From positions 124,001-188,000 of the forward strand of contig JAKAFW010000001.1 of the NCBI GenBank assembly GCA_021817845.1: 64,000 nucleotides of DNA, given 5' to 3'. The notes below the pieces were generated by a model. That model was not told the origin of the DNA and made no database searches. It worked only from the letters and a program-made list of their open reading frames with translations. A program made the position numbers and the translations under genes. Numbering within the stretch: position 1 is the first letter of the stretch; each line of letters starts with the position of its first letter. Source of the DNA: FEN-1297 sp021817845 (lineage in GTDB: Bacteria > Bacteroidota > Ignavibacteria > Ignavibacteriales > Ignavibacteriaceae). Below are positions 8,310-17,879 of the stretch, piece after piece.

Positions 8310-9131
8310 TTAGAATTCAGAAAGGAAAGAATTTATTACTTCAATAAATTTTCCGGGTTGTTCTAAGTGGCAATTGTGTCCTGCATTTTTTATGATAATA
8401 TGTTCAGACGCGGGAAAAACATTTGCCATTCTTGAATTTAATTCACAATATTTTTTATCTTGCTCACCGGTAATAAGCAAAGTTTTTGATTTGAATTCTT
8501 TTAATTTATCAAATAGGGGGAGCATCCTTCCGGCGCCAAATCCGAGGAGAGAGTTTGATAAACCGGTTTTGTTGTTCCCTGATTTTTGGGTACGAATTTT
8601 ATCTAACTTTTCTTTAGACAAGTTTTTTTGAGAGGCAAATAAATCGATGTTCATCCAGTAGTCAACAAAATCTTCCATTGAATTATCTATGATATATGAA
8701 GCTAATTTTTCATCCTGAATTTGTCTTTCAATTCTTAGCTTCTCATCTTCAATTCCGGCGGAAGAGCTTTCTAATATTAAGGAATAAATTTGCCCCGGAT
8801 TTTCTATTGCAAAATTTAATGCTACTCTTCCTCCCATGGAATAACCGATAAGAGTAACCGGCTCATTGGTGAATTGGTATATTAGAAATTTTAACTGTCG
8901 AGAAATGGAAGAGAAATTATAATAAGAAATTTCATTTGGAGAGTCACTCTTTCCATGCCCAATCAAATCAACTGCAACGCATTGATAATTATTATTTATT
9001 GAAGGAATGATTTCATCCCAATCACAAGCGCTTCCGGTAAAGCCGTGAATGAAAAAAATATAACGCGGTGCAGCACATTTAGATTCCGAAACTTCAACAT
9101 TCAATAAAAGATCAGATAATTTTAATTGCAT
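8310..9131 (-). CDS. menH: SHCHC synthase MenH (alpha/beta hydrolase)
   Basis: 273 residues, alpha/beta-hydrolase fold. It has an oxyanion-hole loop IHGFTGSACDWDE, nucleophile Ser98 in GYSMGGR, and a late AGHNCHLEQP with the catalytic His. In menaquinone synthesis it removes pyruvate from SEPHCHC, the MenD product. It lies between menD and menB on the same strand, 49 bp before menB. The fold alone is generic; the GYSMGGR elbow and the neighbours support MenH. Confidence 0.9.
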   Translation of the reverse strand: MQLKLSDLLLNVEVSESKCAAPRYIFFIHGFTGSACDWDEIIPSINNNYQCVAVDLIGHGKSDSPNEISYYNFSSISRQLKFLIYQFTNEPVTLIGYSMGGRVALNFAIENPGQIYSLILESSSAGIEDEKLRIERQIQDEKLASYIIDNSMEDFVDYWMNIDLFASQKNLSKEKLDKIRTQKSGNNKTGLSNSLLGFGAGRMLPLFDKLKEFKSKTLLITGEQDKKYCELNSRMANVFPASEHIIIKNAGHNCHLEQPGKFIEVINSFLSEF

Positions 9132-9163
9132 AATTAAGCTGAGATTTAAAGTTAAAAATTCAC

Positions 9164-9265
9164 GTTACGCAGGATTTCCATTTGGAGTAATGGAATGTTG
9201 GAATAATGGGAAAATCCGTTCAACTCCATTATTCCACTACTCCAACATTCTAAAGGTTGCGTAAC
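9164..9265. repeat. Imperfect inverted repeat between menD and menH
   Basis: A 10-bp perfect stem GGAATAATGG/CCATTATTCC (9200-9209 with 9226-9235) is flanked by GAATGTT/AACATTC (9193-9199 with 9244-9250) and an outer GTTACGC/GCGTAAC (9164-9170 with 9259-9265). The two arms also contain rearranged copies of the same GGAGTAATGGAAT-like words. It may be a decayed mobile repeat or an RNA hairpin within the men transcript. There is no T-run, so it is not a plain terminator. Confidence 0.55.
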
Positions 9266-9285
9266 ATCAGTTAATAAGTAATAGA

Positions 9286-11064
9286 TTAAACTTGCATCAT
9301 GCTTTGATTTACTTCTTCCCAGTATTTTCTACGCAATTTTACGGATACTGCTGCGTTTGTCTTAACTTCCAGAACGGTTAATTGTTTTCCCTTTGTTGCA
9401 TGAATGAATAATTTTTGAAATTGTTTCCAGCTTTTTATTGAATAATGTTTGCCGCCGTAGGCTTCTACAAATTTGGAAAAGTTTAATTTGTGTGGCGTTA
9501 CAAAATATTGCTTAAAGATTTTTCCGTAACTCGAGATAGGCAGAATCTCAAAAATTCCGCCGCCGTTGTTATTAATTAAAACAATTGTAAGAGATGTCTT
9601 GTACTTTTGAGCGTATAATAGGGAATTGAGGTCATAATAAAAGGCAAGATCGCCGGTAATCAAGATAGTTGGCTTTTTATTAGCTGCTGAAATACCAAGC
9701 GCAGTTGAAGTTATTCCGTCAATTCCGCTAGCACCGCGATTATTATAAACTGTGATAGATTTGTTTTTATTTGATGCGAAATAATCAAAATCCCTAACCG
9801 GCATACTATTGGACAGCATTATGCTGCATCCATCCGGGGCTGATTTCAATATTTCTTCAATAATTCTGCTTTCGTTTGGAAATTCTGATTCGTCAATAAT
9901 TTTACTCTTAAGAATGGATGACTTTTCTTCTGCATTTTTAATCTTTGCATGCCAGTCATTCGCTTCTCTCACAAAATTCTTTTGATCAAGTTTTTGGTTC
10001 ATAGTTTTGCAAAATAGAGAAGGATCACAAGAGTAAGCTGCTTTGGCTTTTTCTGAAGGATCAAACCAGTCGCCATAATCATTTATCATGAACCTGTCTG
10101 CACTGCAATTACTTAGAAAAGTCTCTAATCCTTTGGATGTAATTGTCCTGCCGAACTGAAGAATAATTTCAGGTTTAATTTGCTTTGCGAATGTTTCAGA
10201 ACGTAGGAAAGCATCGTAGTTAGAAATAATATTTTCTTTCCCGTGTCTGCCAAATCTTAATTGGGAAGTTCCGTCAGCAAAAACCGGGTAACCTAATTTT
10301 AATGAAAGTTTATTACATTCATTTATAAAATTCTTGCCAAGATTTCCGGGACCCGCAATGATAATTCCTTTTGGCTTTTCTATAACTAATTTTAAGATGT
10401 TTTTAACCCATGATTTTTGAGCAAAATTAGCTCCAATTTTTTGAAGGGTTTGAGAATCATTTACATCTGATTTTCCCGCAAACACAAATGTATCTTTGTC
10501 TACTTCATCAGTAAAAAATTTTGGTTCAAAAGGCTTTTTGAAGGGGAAGTTGATATGCACAGGACCCTTTGTGCTTAATAAACTTTTATCGAACGCCTTA
10601 TTGGCAGCCTCTTTTAATTTGGCAAGACTCTTAATATTCGGTTCGGGTAATCCGGTATCGTAAAACCACCTGATATGATTTTTATATAAATTGTTTTGGT
10701 TGATAGTTTGATTTGCACCTCGCCCGCGAAGTTCCGGAGGTCTATCCGCAGTACAAACAATCAAAGGAACTCGTTGTTGGTATGCTTCAATTATTGCCGG
10801 ATATAATTCCGCCGTGGCTGTGCCGGATGTACATACAATTGCTACCGGAGTGTTCGTTGCTTTTGCAATCCCAAGCGCAAAAAAACCGCTGCTTCTTTCA
10901 TCAACATGAACGAATGATTTTATTTTCTTATTACTTGCAAAAGCTAATGTTAATGGAGTGTTTCTTGAACCCGGAGAAAGTGAAGCATACTTTACACCGC
11001 AAGAAACAAGTACTCTTACAAAAGTATCTGCCCAAAGTATATTACGATTAATTGGAATTTTCAT
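9286..11064 (-). CDS. menD: SEPHCHC synthase MenD
   Basis: 592 residues, a thiamine-diphosphate enzyme. The N-terminal Pyr domain carries SLSPGSRNTPLTLA, HVDERSSGFFALGIAKAT and CTSGTATAELYPA. The C-terminal PP domain has the ThDP/Mg motif GDLAFYYDLNSLLYAQ followed by LINNNGGGIFEILP. It adds the succinic semialdehyde-ThDP anion from 2-oxoglutarate to isochorismate. The start overlaps the end of menF by 17 bp, so the two are probably coupled. Length and motifs are normal. Confidence 0.96.
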   Translation of the reverse strand: MKIPINRNILWADTFVRVLVSCGVKYASLSPGSRNTPLTLAFASNKKIKSFVHVDERSSGFFALGIAKATNTPVAIVCTSGTATAELYPAIIEAYQQRVPLIVCTADRPPELRGRGANQTINQNNLYKNHIRWFYDTGLPEPNIKSLAKLKEAANKAFDKSLLSTKGPVHINFPFKKPFEPKFFTDEVDKDTFVFAGKSDVNDSQTLQKIGANFAQKSWVKNILKLVIEKPKGIIIAGPGNLGKNFINECNKLSLKLGYPVFADGTSQLRFGRHGKENIISNYDAFLRSETFAKQIKPEIILQFGRTITSKGLETFLSNCSADRFMINDYGDWFDPSEKAKAAYSCDPSLFCKTMNQKLDQKNFVREANDWHAKIKNAEEKSSILKSKIIDESEFPNESRIIEEILKSAPDGCSIMLSNSMPVRDFDYFASNKNKSITVYNNRGASGIDGITSTALGISAANKKPTILITGDLAFYYDLNSLLYAQKYKTSLTIVLINNNGGGIFEILPISSYGKIFKQYFVTPHKLNFSKFVEAYGGKHYSIKSWKQFQKLFIHATKGKQLTVLEVKTNAAVSVKLRRKYWEEVNQSMMQV

Positions 11065-12469
11065 TAAACAAAGATAAAATAGTTTTCAGTTTTAATTCTG
11101 TTTCTTGATATTCGGCGTCAGGATCAGAATTCTCCACGATACCGCATCCCGCAAAAGCAATTAATTTATTATTTATTGTAAGCGCTGATCTGATTCCGAT
11201 GACAAACTCGCCTTCGTCATTAAAATTAAACCAACCGATTATCCCCGAATAAAGTCCACGCTTATATCCTTCTAATTTTTTTATCAATTGTAAGGAAACA
11301 TCTTTTGGTAAGCCACAAATAGCAGGGGTTGGATAAAGTTCCTTAAGCAATGTATGGAATGTATAAGATGAATCTAAACTTGCAGAAATCTTTGTCCATA
11401 AATGTTGGATATTTGCAAGTTTCCTAACATGTGAATTGGTCTCGACAACAATATTACTTGAAAAATTGGAAATAGAATCTTTTATATGATCAATAACGAA
11501 ACTATGCTCATTATAATTTTTTTTGTCGTTAAGCAATTCCATCTCAATTTTTAAGTCATCCTCCGGAGTATTTCCGCGCGGCGCAGATCCTGCTAATGCA
11601 TCTACTTCTAAATTCCCGTTGTAAAATTTTGCAAGTTTCTCAGGTGTAGCTCCGAAAAAAGATGATTTGCCATGATGATAAATAAATAAATATGAATCTG
11701 AATAATTTTTCCTTAACCTTGGGATAATTTCCGAAAAGTTGGGTTCATCTGAAAGAATTAAATCCACTTTTCTTGATAAAACAATTTTATCGATTTCATT
11801 TTCACTTATCTTTTCAAGCGCTTCGGAGACCATGTTCTTCCACTTTTTTTTATCTTTCGGTTGAGAGCCCGAAATGTTGCGGATTTTTACCCCATCCTTA
11901 CTCTTTATTTGAGGTTTATTACTGAAAAGTTTCTCAAGTTTTGCTTTGAATTTGTTTAAGGTAACACCTTTAGAATAATCCGAAGAATAAACAAAATTAT
12001 AGAGGAAGTAATTTAGTCCGTTGATTTTTAGTAACATAAATTCCGGGATGAACCAAGTTGAATCATTAAAATCCGACCAATCATTATCAGCATGTTCTAC
12101 ATTGAATTTCATTGCTCCGAGAAAAAGAGGGAAATCCTTGGACGGGAAGTTTTCCCAATTAGAAACAAAATTCTCTTTCCATTCCTTAACTTTTTTGTCG
12201 GTCGCAGCAAATCTTTTATCTCCGCTTTCCGAAATTACTAACGCTTCATTAAAACCAAAGATAATAAAATTTTCGTTTGGCTTTTCAAAATAGAACGATC
12301 TTTCATGTAGCTTTAGCAGCGAATCAATTTGGTTATCAATCGGAAAATCAATCATTGTTTCGACAAAACTAACAAGAACGTTGTTCGAGTATTTTTTTTT
12401 AATCCTAGCCTCTGCTTCTGCAAGAAATTTTGTAAATCTATCTGCCGAAGCTGAAATAAATTCTTCCAT
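11048..12469 (-). CDS. menF: Isochorismate synthase MenF
   Basis: 473 residues with a C-terminal chorismate-binding domain: DALAGSAPRGNTPEDD, YPTPAICGLPK and FAGCGIVENSDPDAEYQETE are the conserved active-site segments. It converts chorismate to isochorismate, the entry step of the pathway. It is the first men gene, 76 bp after rsgA on the same strand, and overlaps menD. Related anthranilate and salicylate synthases are excluded mainly by the AICGLPK region and by context. Confidence 0.93.
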   Translation of the reverse strand: MEEFISASADRFTKFLAEAEARIKKKYSNNVLVSFVETMIDFPIDNQIDSLLKLHERSFYFEKPNENFIIFGFNEALVISESGDKRFAATDKKVKEWKENFVSNWENFPSKDFPLFLGAMKFNVEHADNDWSDFNDSTWFIPEFMLLKINGLNYFLYNFVYSSDYSKGVTLNKFKAKLEKLFSNKPQIKSKDGVKIRNISGSQPKDKKKWKNMVSEALEKISENEIDKIVLSRKVDLILSDEPNFSEIIPRLRKNYSDSYLFIYHHGKSSFFGATPEKLAKFYNGNLEVDALAGSAPRGNTPEDDLKIEMELLNDKKNYNEHSFVIDHIKDSISNFSSNIVVETNSHVRKLANIQHLWTKISASLDSSYTFHTLLKELYPTPAICGLPKDVSLQLIKKLEGYKRGLYSGIIGWFNFNDEGEFVIGIRSALTINNKLIAFAGCGIVENSDPDAEYQETELKLKTILSLFNENSN

Positions 12470-12545
12470 TCTTTATTATTTTTTTGTTGGTTAAATATAA
12501 TTTTATTAAAAAAGGATTCCAATTGCCGGCTGTATAAGTGCATTA

Positions 12546-13514
12546 TTAAAAATTGATATCATCTTCAATTGTTTCGAGAATCCTTAGGTAGCTGTCATAT
12601 CTTTCGATAGAAATCTTTTCTTCTTCAACTGCTTTAATTATTGCGCATCCGGGTTCATGATTATGAGTGCATGAATTAAATTTACAAAGATTAATATATT
12701 CGGAAAATTCCGCAAAGTGGTGCCCAAGGTCTCCTTTCCTAATTCCGTAAGGATCAATTTCCCTTATACCAGGCGTATCAATAATATAAGTATCGTCTTC
12801 CATTTTAAGCATCAAACTTGTTACTGTTGTATGTTTCCCTTTTTCCGTATAAGTACTAATATCGCCGGTATTAAGATTTATCCCCGGAAACAATTTATTT
12901 AACAGCGAAGATTTCCCAACGCCCGACTGTCCCCAGAACAAATTCTTTTTCCCGGTTAGCAGCTTTTTTAATTCTGAAATTCCTTCGCCAGTAATTTTGC
13001 TTGTAGTTATCATATTGTAACCGATGTTTGAATAAAGCTCAACCCACTTTTGCGCAATTCCTTCCTCGTCAAGATCAATTTTATTCAAAATGATTATAAC
13101 ATCTATCTTTGAGCTTTCTGCGGTGACAATCAATCTATCAATTACCTTATTATTAAAAGGAGGTTTAGTCACACTGCTTATCACAAAAAGATTATCAATA
13201 TTAGAGGCAACAATCTGCTCAAGCCGTTCGCCGCGATAGCTTGAGCCCCGCATCTTAATTGCTTTGCGGGATAAATAATTTCTTCTTTCTTCAATATTTT
13301 TAATTACTCCGGTTCCATCATCATTAAAATCAAACTCAACATAATCTCCAACAACGGCAATATCTGTTTGATAGAGTTTATCTTTCTTTAAATGAAAATC
13401 TTTCTTGAATTTTCCACGAAGTGAACACCTGATTTGGTCTCCTTCTCCAAACGGAAGTACATAAAAATCTTTGCTTTCTGTTCTACAAATAGTACCCTTG
13501 ATACAATTCTCCAA
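12546..13514 (-). CDS. rsgA: Small-ribosomal-subunit-dependent GTPase RsgA
   Basis: 322 residues: an N-terminal OB-fold, a circularly permuted GTPase with NKIDLD (G4) preceding the P-loop GQSGVGKSSLLNKL (G1) and DTPGIRE (G3), and a C-terminal zinc site in CKFNSCTHNHEPGC. This order of motifs defines RsgA/YjeQ, a late 30S assembly factor. It may share a transcript with the men genes downstream; there is no evident functional link. Confidence 0.95.
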   Translation of the reverse strand: MENCIKGTICRTESKDFYVLPFGEGDQIRCSLRGKFKKDFHLKKDKLYQTDIAVVGDYVEFDFNDDGTGVIKNIEERRNYLSRKAIKMRGSSYRGERLEQIVASNIDNLFVISSVTKPPFNNKVIDRLIVTAESSKIDVIIILNKIDLDEEGIAQKWVELYSNIGYNMITTSKITGEGISELKKLLTGKKNLFWGQSGVGKSSLLNKLFPGINLNTGDISTYTEKGKHTTVTSLMLKMEDDTYIIDTPGIREIDPYGIRKGDLGHHFAEFSEYINLCKFNSCTHNHEPGCAIIKAVEEEKISIERYDSYLRILETIEDDINF

Positions 13515-13584
13515 ATAAAGTTTACCCTTAAAATAATTTGGATTTCTTACTCTGTCAAATATATTTTATGTGAATTACTAAATT

Positions 13585-13629
13585 GCAAATAAAAAACCGG
13601 CTGTGATAATGCAAATCATCACAACCGGT
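13585..13629 (-). terminator. Intrinsic terminator after the 13.6-15.1 kb barrel gene
   Basis: ACCGGCTGTGAT (13596-13607) pairs with ATCACAACCGGT (13618-13629) with one wobble position. Read on the minus strand the stem is followed by TTTTTTATTTG. It lies just past the stop at 13649, as expected for the end of the three-gene envelope transcript. Confidence 0.82.
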
Positions 13630-13648
13630 CAAGTATTAAAGAAAATTT

Positions 13649-15088
13649 TTAGAAGCGATAGGTAGTTGATAAGATAAATTTATTTGTAGAAATGTCTTGA
13701 TAAGTCCTTGATACATCTACACCGTAATTATCACCATAATTACTCCATGAACCGTGAGCAAAGGCAAGATCAATACCAACGGAATTATCAGCTAAATAGC
13801 CAATTCCTAAGGTATAATACTTTCTGTCATACTTAGAGGGATCATTTAGATAAGCTGAAGGCTGGACAAAATAGCCCGCGCGCAATCTAATTCCAAGTCC
13901 CGGCAGGGTGTATTCTGCACCAAGATTATAATTTACAACTGATCTAAGCTGATCTTTGATATTTTGATTTATAGAAGCTATATAATCAGCGCTTAATCCG
14001 CTTGCATTTTGAAATTGAAGCTGTGTATAATCTACAAAAGTAATTTGTGCGCTAAGGATTAAACTTTGAAGGTTCACTGCACCTCCAGCTCCTAATTCAA
14101 ATGGAGTAACGATATCATATTGAACCTGGTCACTGTATTTTGTTGGGTCTAAATTATATGATTGTCCTGTGGCGAATTTGCTGTAACCGCTAACATTAAA
14201 ATTTTCTTTAACGGTGTAAGTTTTAGGAAATTGTACTGTAATGCCAAAACGCGCCATATCTTTCAATTGATACAGCAAGCCAAACTTTGCATCCCAACCA
14301 GATATATTCCAATCTAAAAGTTTGTTAAGGTAAAAAGTTTGAAAGCCCATAGTAGCTGGAGTATTAGGATCGGTTTGAACGTTTGCATAATAACCGTTAA
14401 AATCATCTTCATAATAGCTGTTATTATTTTCGTAACTACCGGAGATAATGTTAAGATTTAATCCCAAGAAAAGATTTTTATAAACTTCAATAGCGCCGGA
14501 AAAAGTCCAATTGTTTGTTGAACCGCTCTCAAGAATGGTACCGCTTTGGTTTAGATGTCCGTTGATTGGAGTATTAAAATTAGTATCAGTAAGATAAAGA
14601 TCGTAAGGAATATTTGTGTTAGAATTCAAATCCTGAATCATTGAAGTATTGCCGCCGTTATAGCCGTTAAACTTAAGAGCGCCGGTGTAGTCCTGCGTAT
14701 TGTGGTAAGCAACTGCAAAAACCAAACTTCCTTGAGTAGTCGGGAAGGGAAGAGCAAGGCTAAAATTGCTTAACCTGGTTGCGCTGTTTGAATAATTTGT
14801 ATATTGGTTAAGGAAAGTTGTGTTGTTGTTATAATTTTGATAATCTATACCACCTGAAACTTCCATTCTATTTAATAATCCCCAGCCTGCAGGATTGAAC
14901 TCTGCGGCGCCTGCACCGTCACTAAGACCGATATAACTATCACCCATTCCAAGTGCCCTTGCATCGGAACTTGTACCCGGCATACTAAGCCTAAGAGCAT
15001 CAACAACGCCTTGTGCATATAAGCATTGTAGAGTTATTAAAGAAAAAAGTATTGACAGACTAATTAATCTAAGATTAAAGCGTTGCAT
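13649..15088 (-). CDS. Outer-membrane beta-barrel protein, FadL/PorV-like
   Basis: 479 residues with a cleavable signal ending near CLYAQ. The mature start, ALGMGDSYIGLSDGAGAAEFNP, is the glycine/alanine plug-like opening seen in FadL/OmpP1 and PorV-type barrels, and the rest alternates polar and aromatic residues to a terminal Phe. It probably transports or scaffolds something at the outer membrane; the cargo is unknown. It shares one base with the upstream lipoprotein gene (TAATG) and ends the three-gene transcript. Confidence 0.78.
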   Translation of the reverse strand: MQRFNLRLISLSILFSLITLQCLYAQGVVDALRLSMPGTSSDARALGMGDSYIGLSDGAGAAEFNPAGWGLLNRMEVSGGIDYQNYNNNTTFLNQYTNYSNSATRLSNFSLALPFPTTQGSLVFAVAYHNTQDYTGALKFNGYNGGNTSMIQDLNSNTNIPYDLYLTDTNFNTPINGHLNQSGTILESGSTNNWTFSGAIEVYKNLFLGLNLNIISGSYENNNSYYEDDFNGYYANVQTDPNTPATMGFQTFYLNKLLDWNISGWDAKFGLLYQLKDMARFGITVQFPKTYTVKENFNVSGYSKFATGQSYNLDPTKYSDQVQYDIVTPFELGAGGAVNLQSLILSAQITFVDYTQLQFQNASGLSADYIASINQNIKDQLRSVVNYNLGAEYTLPGLGIRLRAGYFVQPSAYLNDPSKYDRKYYTLGIGYLADNSVGIDLAFAHGSWSNYGDNYGVDVSRTYQDISTNKFILSTTYRF

Positions 15089-15627
15089 TATTTCCTCCCG
15101 TCAGGATTTCGACTTCCATTATTGTTTCGTACACTGTTATTTTTTTCAGAACTATTTCCTCTGGTCGTAGAGGTATTATTAGTAGAAGTATTATTTGTAC
15201 TGTTATTTGAATTTTCGACTTTTGCTGCTCTGCCTGAATCAGATGTATTATTATTACTATTTGTCGTAGTGGTTGCTGGTGAACCATTTCTTATTGTAGC
15301 AGGCGCAAGTACATTCAAAATAGCATCTCTTATCGGAGAACTTCTACCTGCTTCATGATTTCGGATAAAAGATTGAGCCTGATTCGTATCTCTATTATTA
15401 TAACCAGGTGAATTTGTTTGATAACTCGGCAAACTGTAAGAGTTCCACCAGGGCGAATTGTAATATGTACCGTAACTTCCGTAGAAAATTTCGGGATAGA
15501 AATTATCTACAGTTTGAGTAGAGTCAGGTAAATTTTGATCCGGCGTCCAAACCATCGTATAACACCCAGGAAAGAAAAATATCCCGGAAATCAAGAGTAA
15601 AAAGCCAGTCAAACATCTATTTTTCAT
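15088..15627 (-). CDS. Asn-rich lipoprotein, function unknown
   Basis: 179 residues. A signal peptide with lipobox ends FFPGCYT, followed by a short aromatic segment and a long Asn/Ser/Thr-rich tail (runs of NNTSTNNTS type) that is probably disordered. The start GCYT resembles that of the next gene upstream, and both have a Tyr/Pro-rich core, so they look like paralogues. It lies 5 bp after one gene and shares one base with the barrel gene. I do not recognise a family. Confidence 0.65.
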   Translation of the reverse strand: MKNRCLTGFLLLISGIFFFPGCYTMVWTPDQNLPDSTQTVDNFYPEIFYGSYGTYYNSPWWNSYSLPSYQTNSPGYNNRDTNQAQSFIRNHEAGRSSPIRDAILNVLAPATIRNGSPATTTTNSNNNTSDSGRAAKVENSNNSTNNTSTNNTSTTRGNSSEKNNSVRNNNGSRNPDGRK

Positions 15628-15632
15628 AATAA

Positions 15633-16817
15633 TTACCTTCCTCTACCTGAGCTACGTGGACTACTACTACTTCTGCTACCGCCGCCGCCGCTGCTTCTGC
15701 CTTCACTACTACCACTAGAACGTGCCGGGGGATTGTAACTTGGAGGAGGAGAAGAGGTTCTGGGTGCAGAATAGTTACTTCTCGGGGCAGCGTAACTTTT
15801 CGGTGCGGAATAGCTCCTTGGCGCTGAATAACCGCCCGGATTGCTATAAGATCTTCCACCTCTGGTATAATTGCCATTACCTCTATTATTAGCAGTGTTA
15901 GCCGGTTTTGATTGGTTATAACGGTAGACTTGTCTTTCGTGATTTATCACCCAACCGTTATATTGTTGTTTTTGGTTATTAGCTACTCTGCTGTTTGAAT
16001 TCGCTGGTGCAATATTCCTGGATTCTCCATTGCTTCTGATCGTACCGTTAGTAAGATTCCATGAATTTCCTCTCACAGTGGAAACATCACTTCTAACATT
16101 TGTTTTTTGAAGTACTCCTCTTTGAGGAGTAGCATTATTTGTTCTTACAACAGCAGGTGAATAAGTCGATACGCTTCCATAGCCACCTCTATCCACAGTA
16201 ACTCCTCCCCCAGTAGGGGAAGCAAAACCTCCGCGTCCTCCAAAATCCCTTCTAAGTCCATCATTATTTCTAAGGTTGGTCATACCCTGTGATCTTGGTG
16301 GATTATTGACAGCACTATAATATCCCCAATAATTTTGATAGTAAGGATACCAGTAGTTCCCGGGGTAATAATATCCAGGATAATAACTTACCGGGTTGTA
16401 GAAGTTACCATAGTAATATGGAGAGTAGATGTTATAAGACCATAAATTAAATGGGTCCCAGCTATAAGGATTGTACCAGGGATTTCCGTAATTAAATCCA
16501 AATGAAACAGAAGGATAGCCGTTATAACCATAGTTCCCGCAGAAAGGATTATAATTGTTATCATTGTAATAATTATTTCCGTTTCCTTGCCCATTGTCCG
16601 GAGGATATTGGTTATTATTGTCCTGCGAATAATTATTATTTGTTGAGTCCGGGGGGTACTGATTTTGGTTATCATAATTATTTTGATTGCCATATCCGTA
16701 ACCCGAATTGTTTGGCGAATTATCTTGTGTAGCAATTTGAGTATAGCATCCTCCCAAAAGGAAAGCTAGAGTAACAATCAAAGCACCACTTAAAAATTTA
16801 ATCTTTTTCATAACCAA
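15633..16817 (-). CDS. Tyr/Asn/Gly-rich lipoprotein, function unknown
   Basis: 394 residues. The lipobox LLGGCYT is followed by a Tyr/Asn/Pro low-complexity zone (about 30-165, with NYWYPYYQNYWGYYS-like segments), a middle region with VINHERQVYRYNQ, and a Ser/Arg/Gly tail. Such composition suggests an exposed, sticky or structural surface protein, but this is inference. It is first in a set with the 179-residue lipoprotein and a barrel. The second Met (residue 3) is an equally good start. No family recognised. Confidence 0.6.
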   Translation of the reverse strand: MVMKKIKFLSGALIVTLAFLLGGCYTQIATQDNSPNNSGYGYGNQNNYDNQNQYPPDSTNNNYSQDNNNQYPPDNGQGNGNNYYNDNNYNPFCGNYGYNGYPSVSFGFNYGNPWYNPYSWDPFNLWSYNIYSPYYYGNFYNPVSYYPGYYYPGNYWYPYYQNYWGYYSAVNNPPRSQGMTNLRNNDGLRRDFGGRGGFASPTGGGVTVDRGGYGSVSTYSPAVVRTNNATPQRGVLQKTNVRSDVSTVRGNSWNLTNGTIRSNGESRNIAPANSNSRVANNQKQQYNGWVINHERQVYRYNQSKPANTANNRGNGNYTRGGRSYSNPGGYSAPRSYSAPKSYAAPRSNYSAPRTSSPPPSYNPPARSSGSSEGRSSGGGGSRSSSSPRSSGRGR

Positions 16818-17008
16818 TCTCCTTAAAAAATCCTAATCGAATATCCTCAAAAATCAAGCCCATAAAAAGGTAAAAATAAAACTTGATTTCAGTAAAATTT
16901 GAGTATGATGTATATTTAACTAAACTATTTTGTATACTTTTGAGTACAAACCTAAACCATTTACTTTATAGTATTTGACATTCCTAGAGCATAAAAAGTT
17001 TAAGTCAG

Positions 17009-17030
17009 AAAAGCATTAGAAAATGCTTTT
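17009..17030 (-). terminator. Possible weak terminator hairpin
   Basis: AAAAGCATT (17009-17017) pairs with AATGCTTTT (17022-17030) around a 4-base loop. It overlaps the stop codon of the minus-strand barrel gene and has only a short T-run, so it could be chance in AT-rich DNA. Confidence 0.3.
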
Positions 17031-17789
17031 GATATATTCTATTCTTAATGCTCTATCAGCAGAACTTGGGCTCCATTTTTTATTAGCAAGCAAATCTCGA
17101 AGGTCAAAGCCAAGAGTAAAACCGGAGCCGATTGACCATCTAATACCTAAGTTCAAATAACCGTTGCCATTGCCGAAATATCTTGTCGCATTATCATTGA
17201 AAGCAAAATCATATTCTCCAATGATTGAAACATTTTCTCCTAATGTTTTTTCGGCGCCGACGCGAAGATCTACAAAATCATCTCCATCTTTACTTTCCAG
17301 GGAGTAATTTACCGTACTGTGTAGACTTAAATATCCCAGGAATGCAAAATTTTTACTTGCCGCGGCAAAAAATCCGGGAGACTTAATTGCATAACGTGAT
17401 GTAGAGTCAAAATACTCACCTTTACCTTGCGAATCAAAGCCAAGCGTAAGTGCGGGAGTTGATACGGTTTCATTCATTAGCCTGAAGCGAATATTTACGC
17501 CGGGATAACCATACCATTTTGGAGATCCAGCTCCAATTAGATTTTGCCCGCCGTAAGAGATTCCAAAACTAATATTATCAAAAACTCCTACTTCAATTCT
17601 TTCTATTAAATCACCTCCAGGCAAAACATCTGAAGTAATGCCGACGAATCCTTTGTTAAGAATACCGGCTGTGGGCATGTCAATTAAATACCTATATTCA
17701 TATTTGGCGTTTGTTCCTGCAGTACCTTGAGCTAAAATAATGGAAGCTGAAATAACAATCAGCGCTAATGTTAGTCGAATCATTTTCAT
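17016..17789 (-). CDS. Predicted outer-membrane beta-barrel protein
   Basis: 257 residues with a signal peptide (cut near IILAQ). The mature part shows alternating barrel strands, many Gly and aromatic residues, and ends in a hydrophobic Phe (YIKSIF), as barrel proteins often do. The segment TAGILNKGFVGITSDVLPGGDLIERIEVG recurs in uncharacterised Bacteroidota and Ignavibacteria proteins, as far as I recall. It stands alone, with 198 bp upstream of nothing recognisable. Exact function unknown. Confidence 0.6.
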   Translation of the reverse strand: MKMIRLTLALIVISASIILAQGTAGTNAKYEYRYLIDMPTAGILNKGFVGITSDVLPGGDLIERIEVGVFDNISFGISYGGQNLIGAGSPKWYGYPGVNIRFRLMNETVSTPALTLGFDSQGKGEYFDSTSRYAIKSPGFFAAASKNFAFLGYLSLHSTVNYSLESKDGDDFVDLRVGAEKTLGENVSIIGEYDFAFNDNATRYFGNGNGYLNLGIRWSIGSGFTLGFDLRDLLANKKWSPSSADRALRIEYIKSIF

Positions 17790-17879
17790 ATTCCCTCAAG
17801 TCTTGTTGGAAAATATTTTTGAATAAATTTCTAAATGAAAAATAATAATAATATCTGAAAGATAATCTTTATGGAAAAA

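Noticed and set aside
15083..15877. Open frames opposite or offset to the Asn-rich lipoprotein genes
   Set aside because: They arise from the low-complexity codons of the real genes and lack recognisable domains or start signals.
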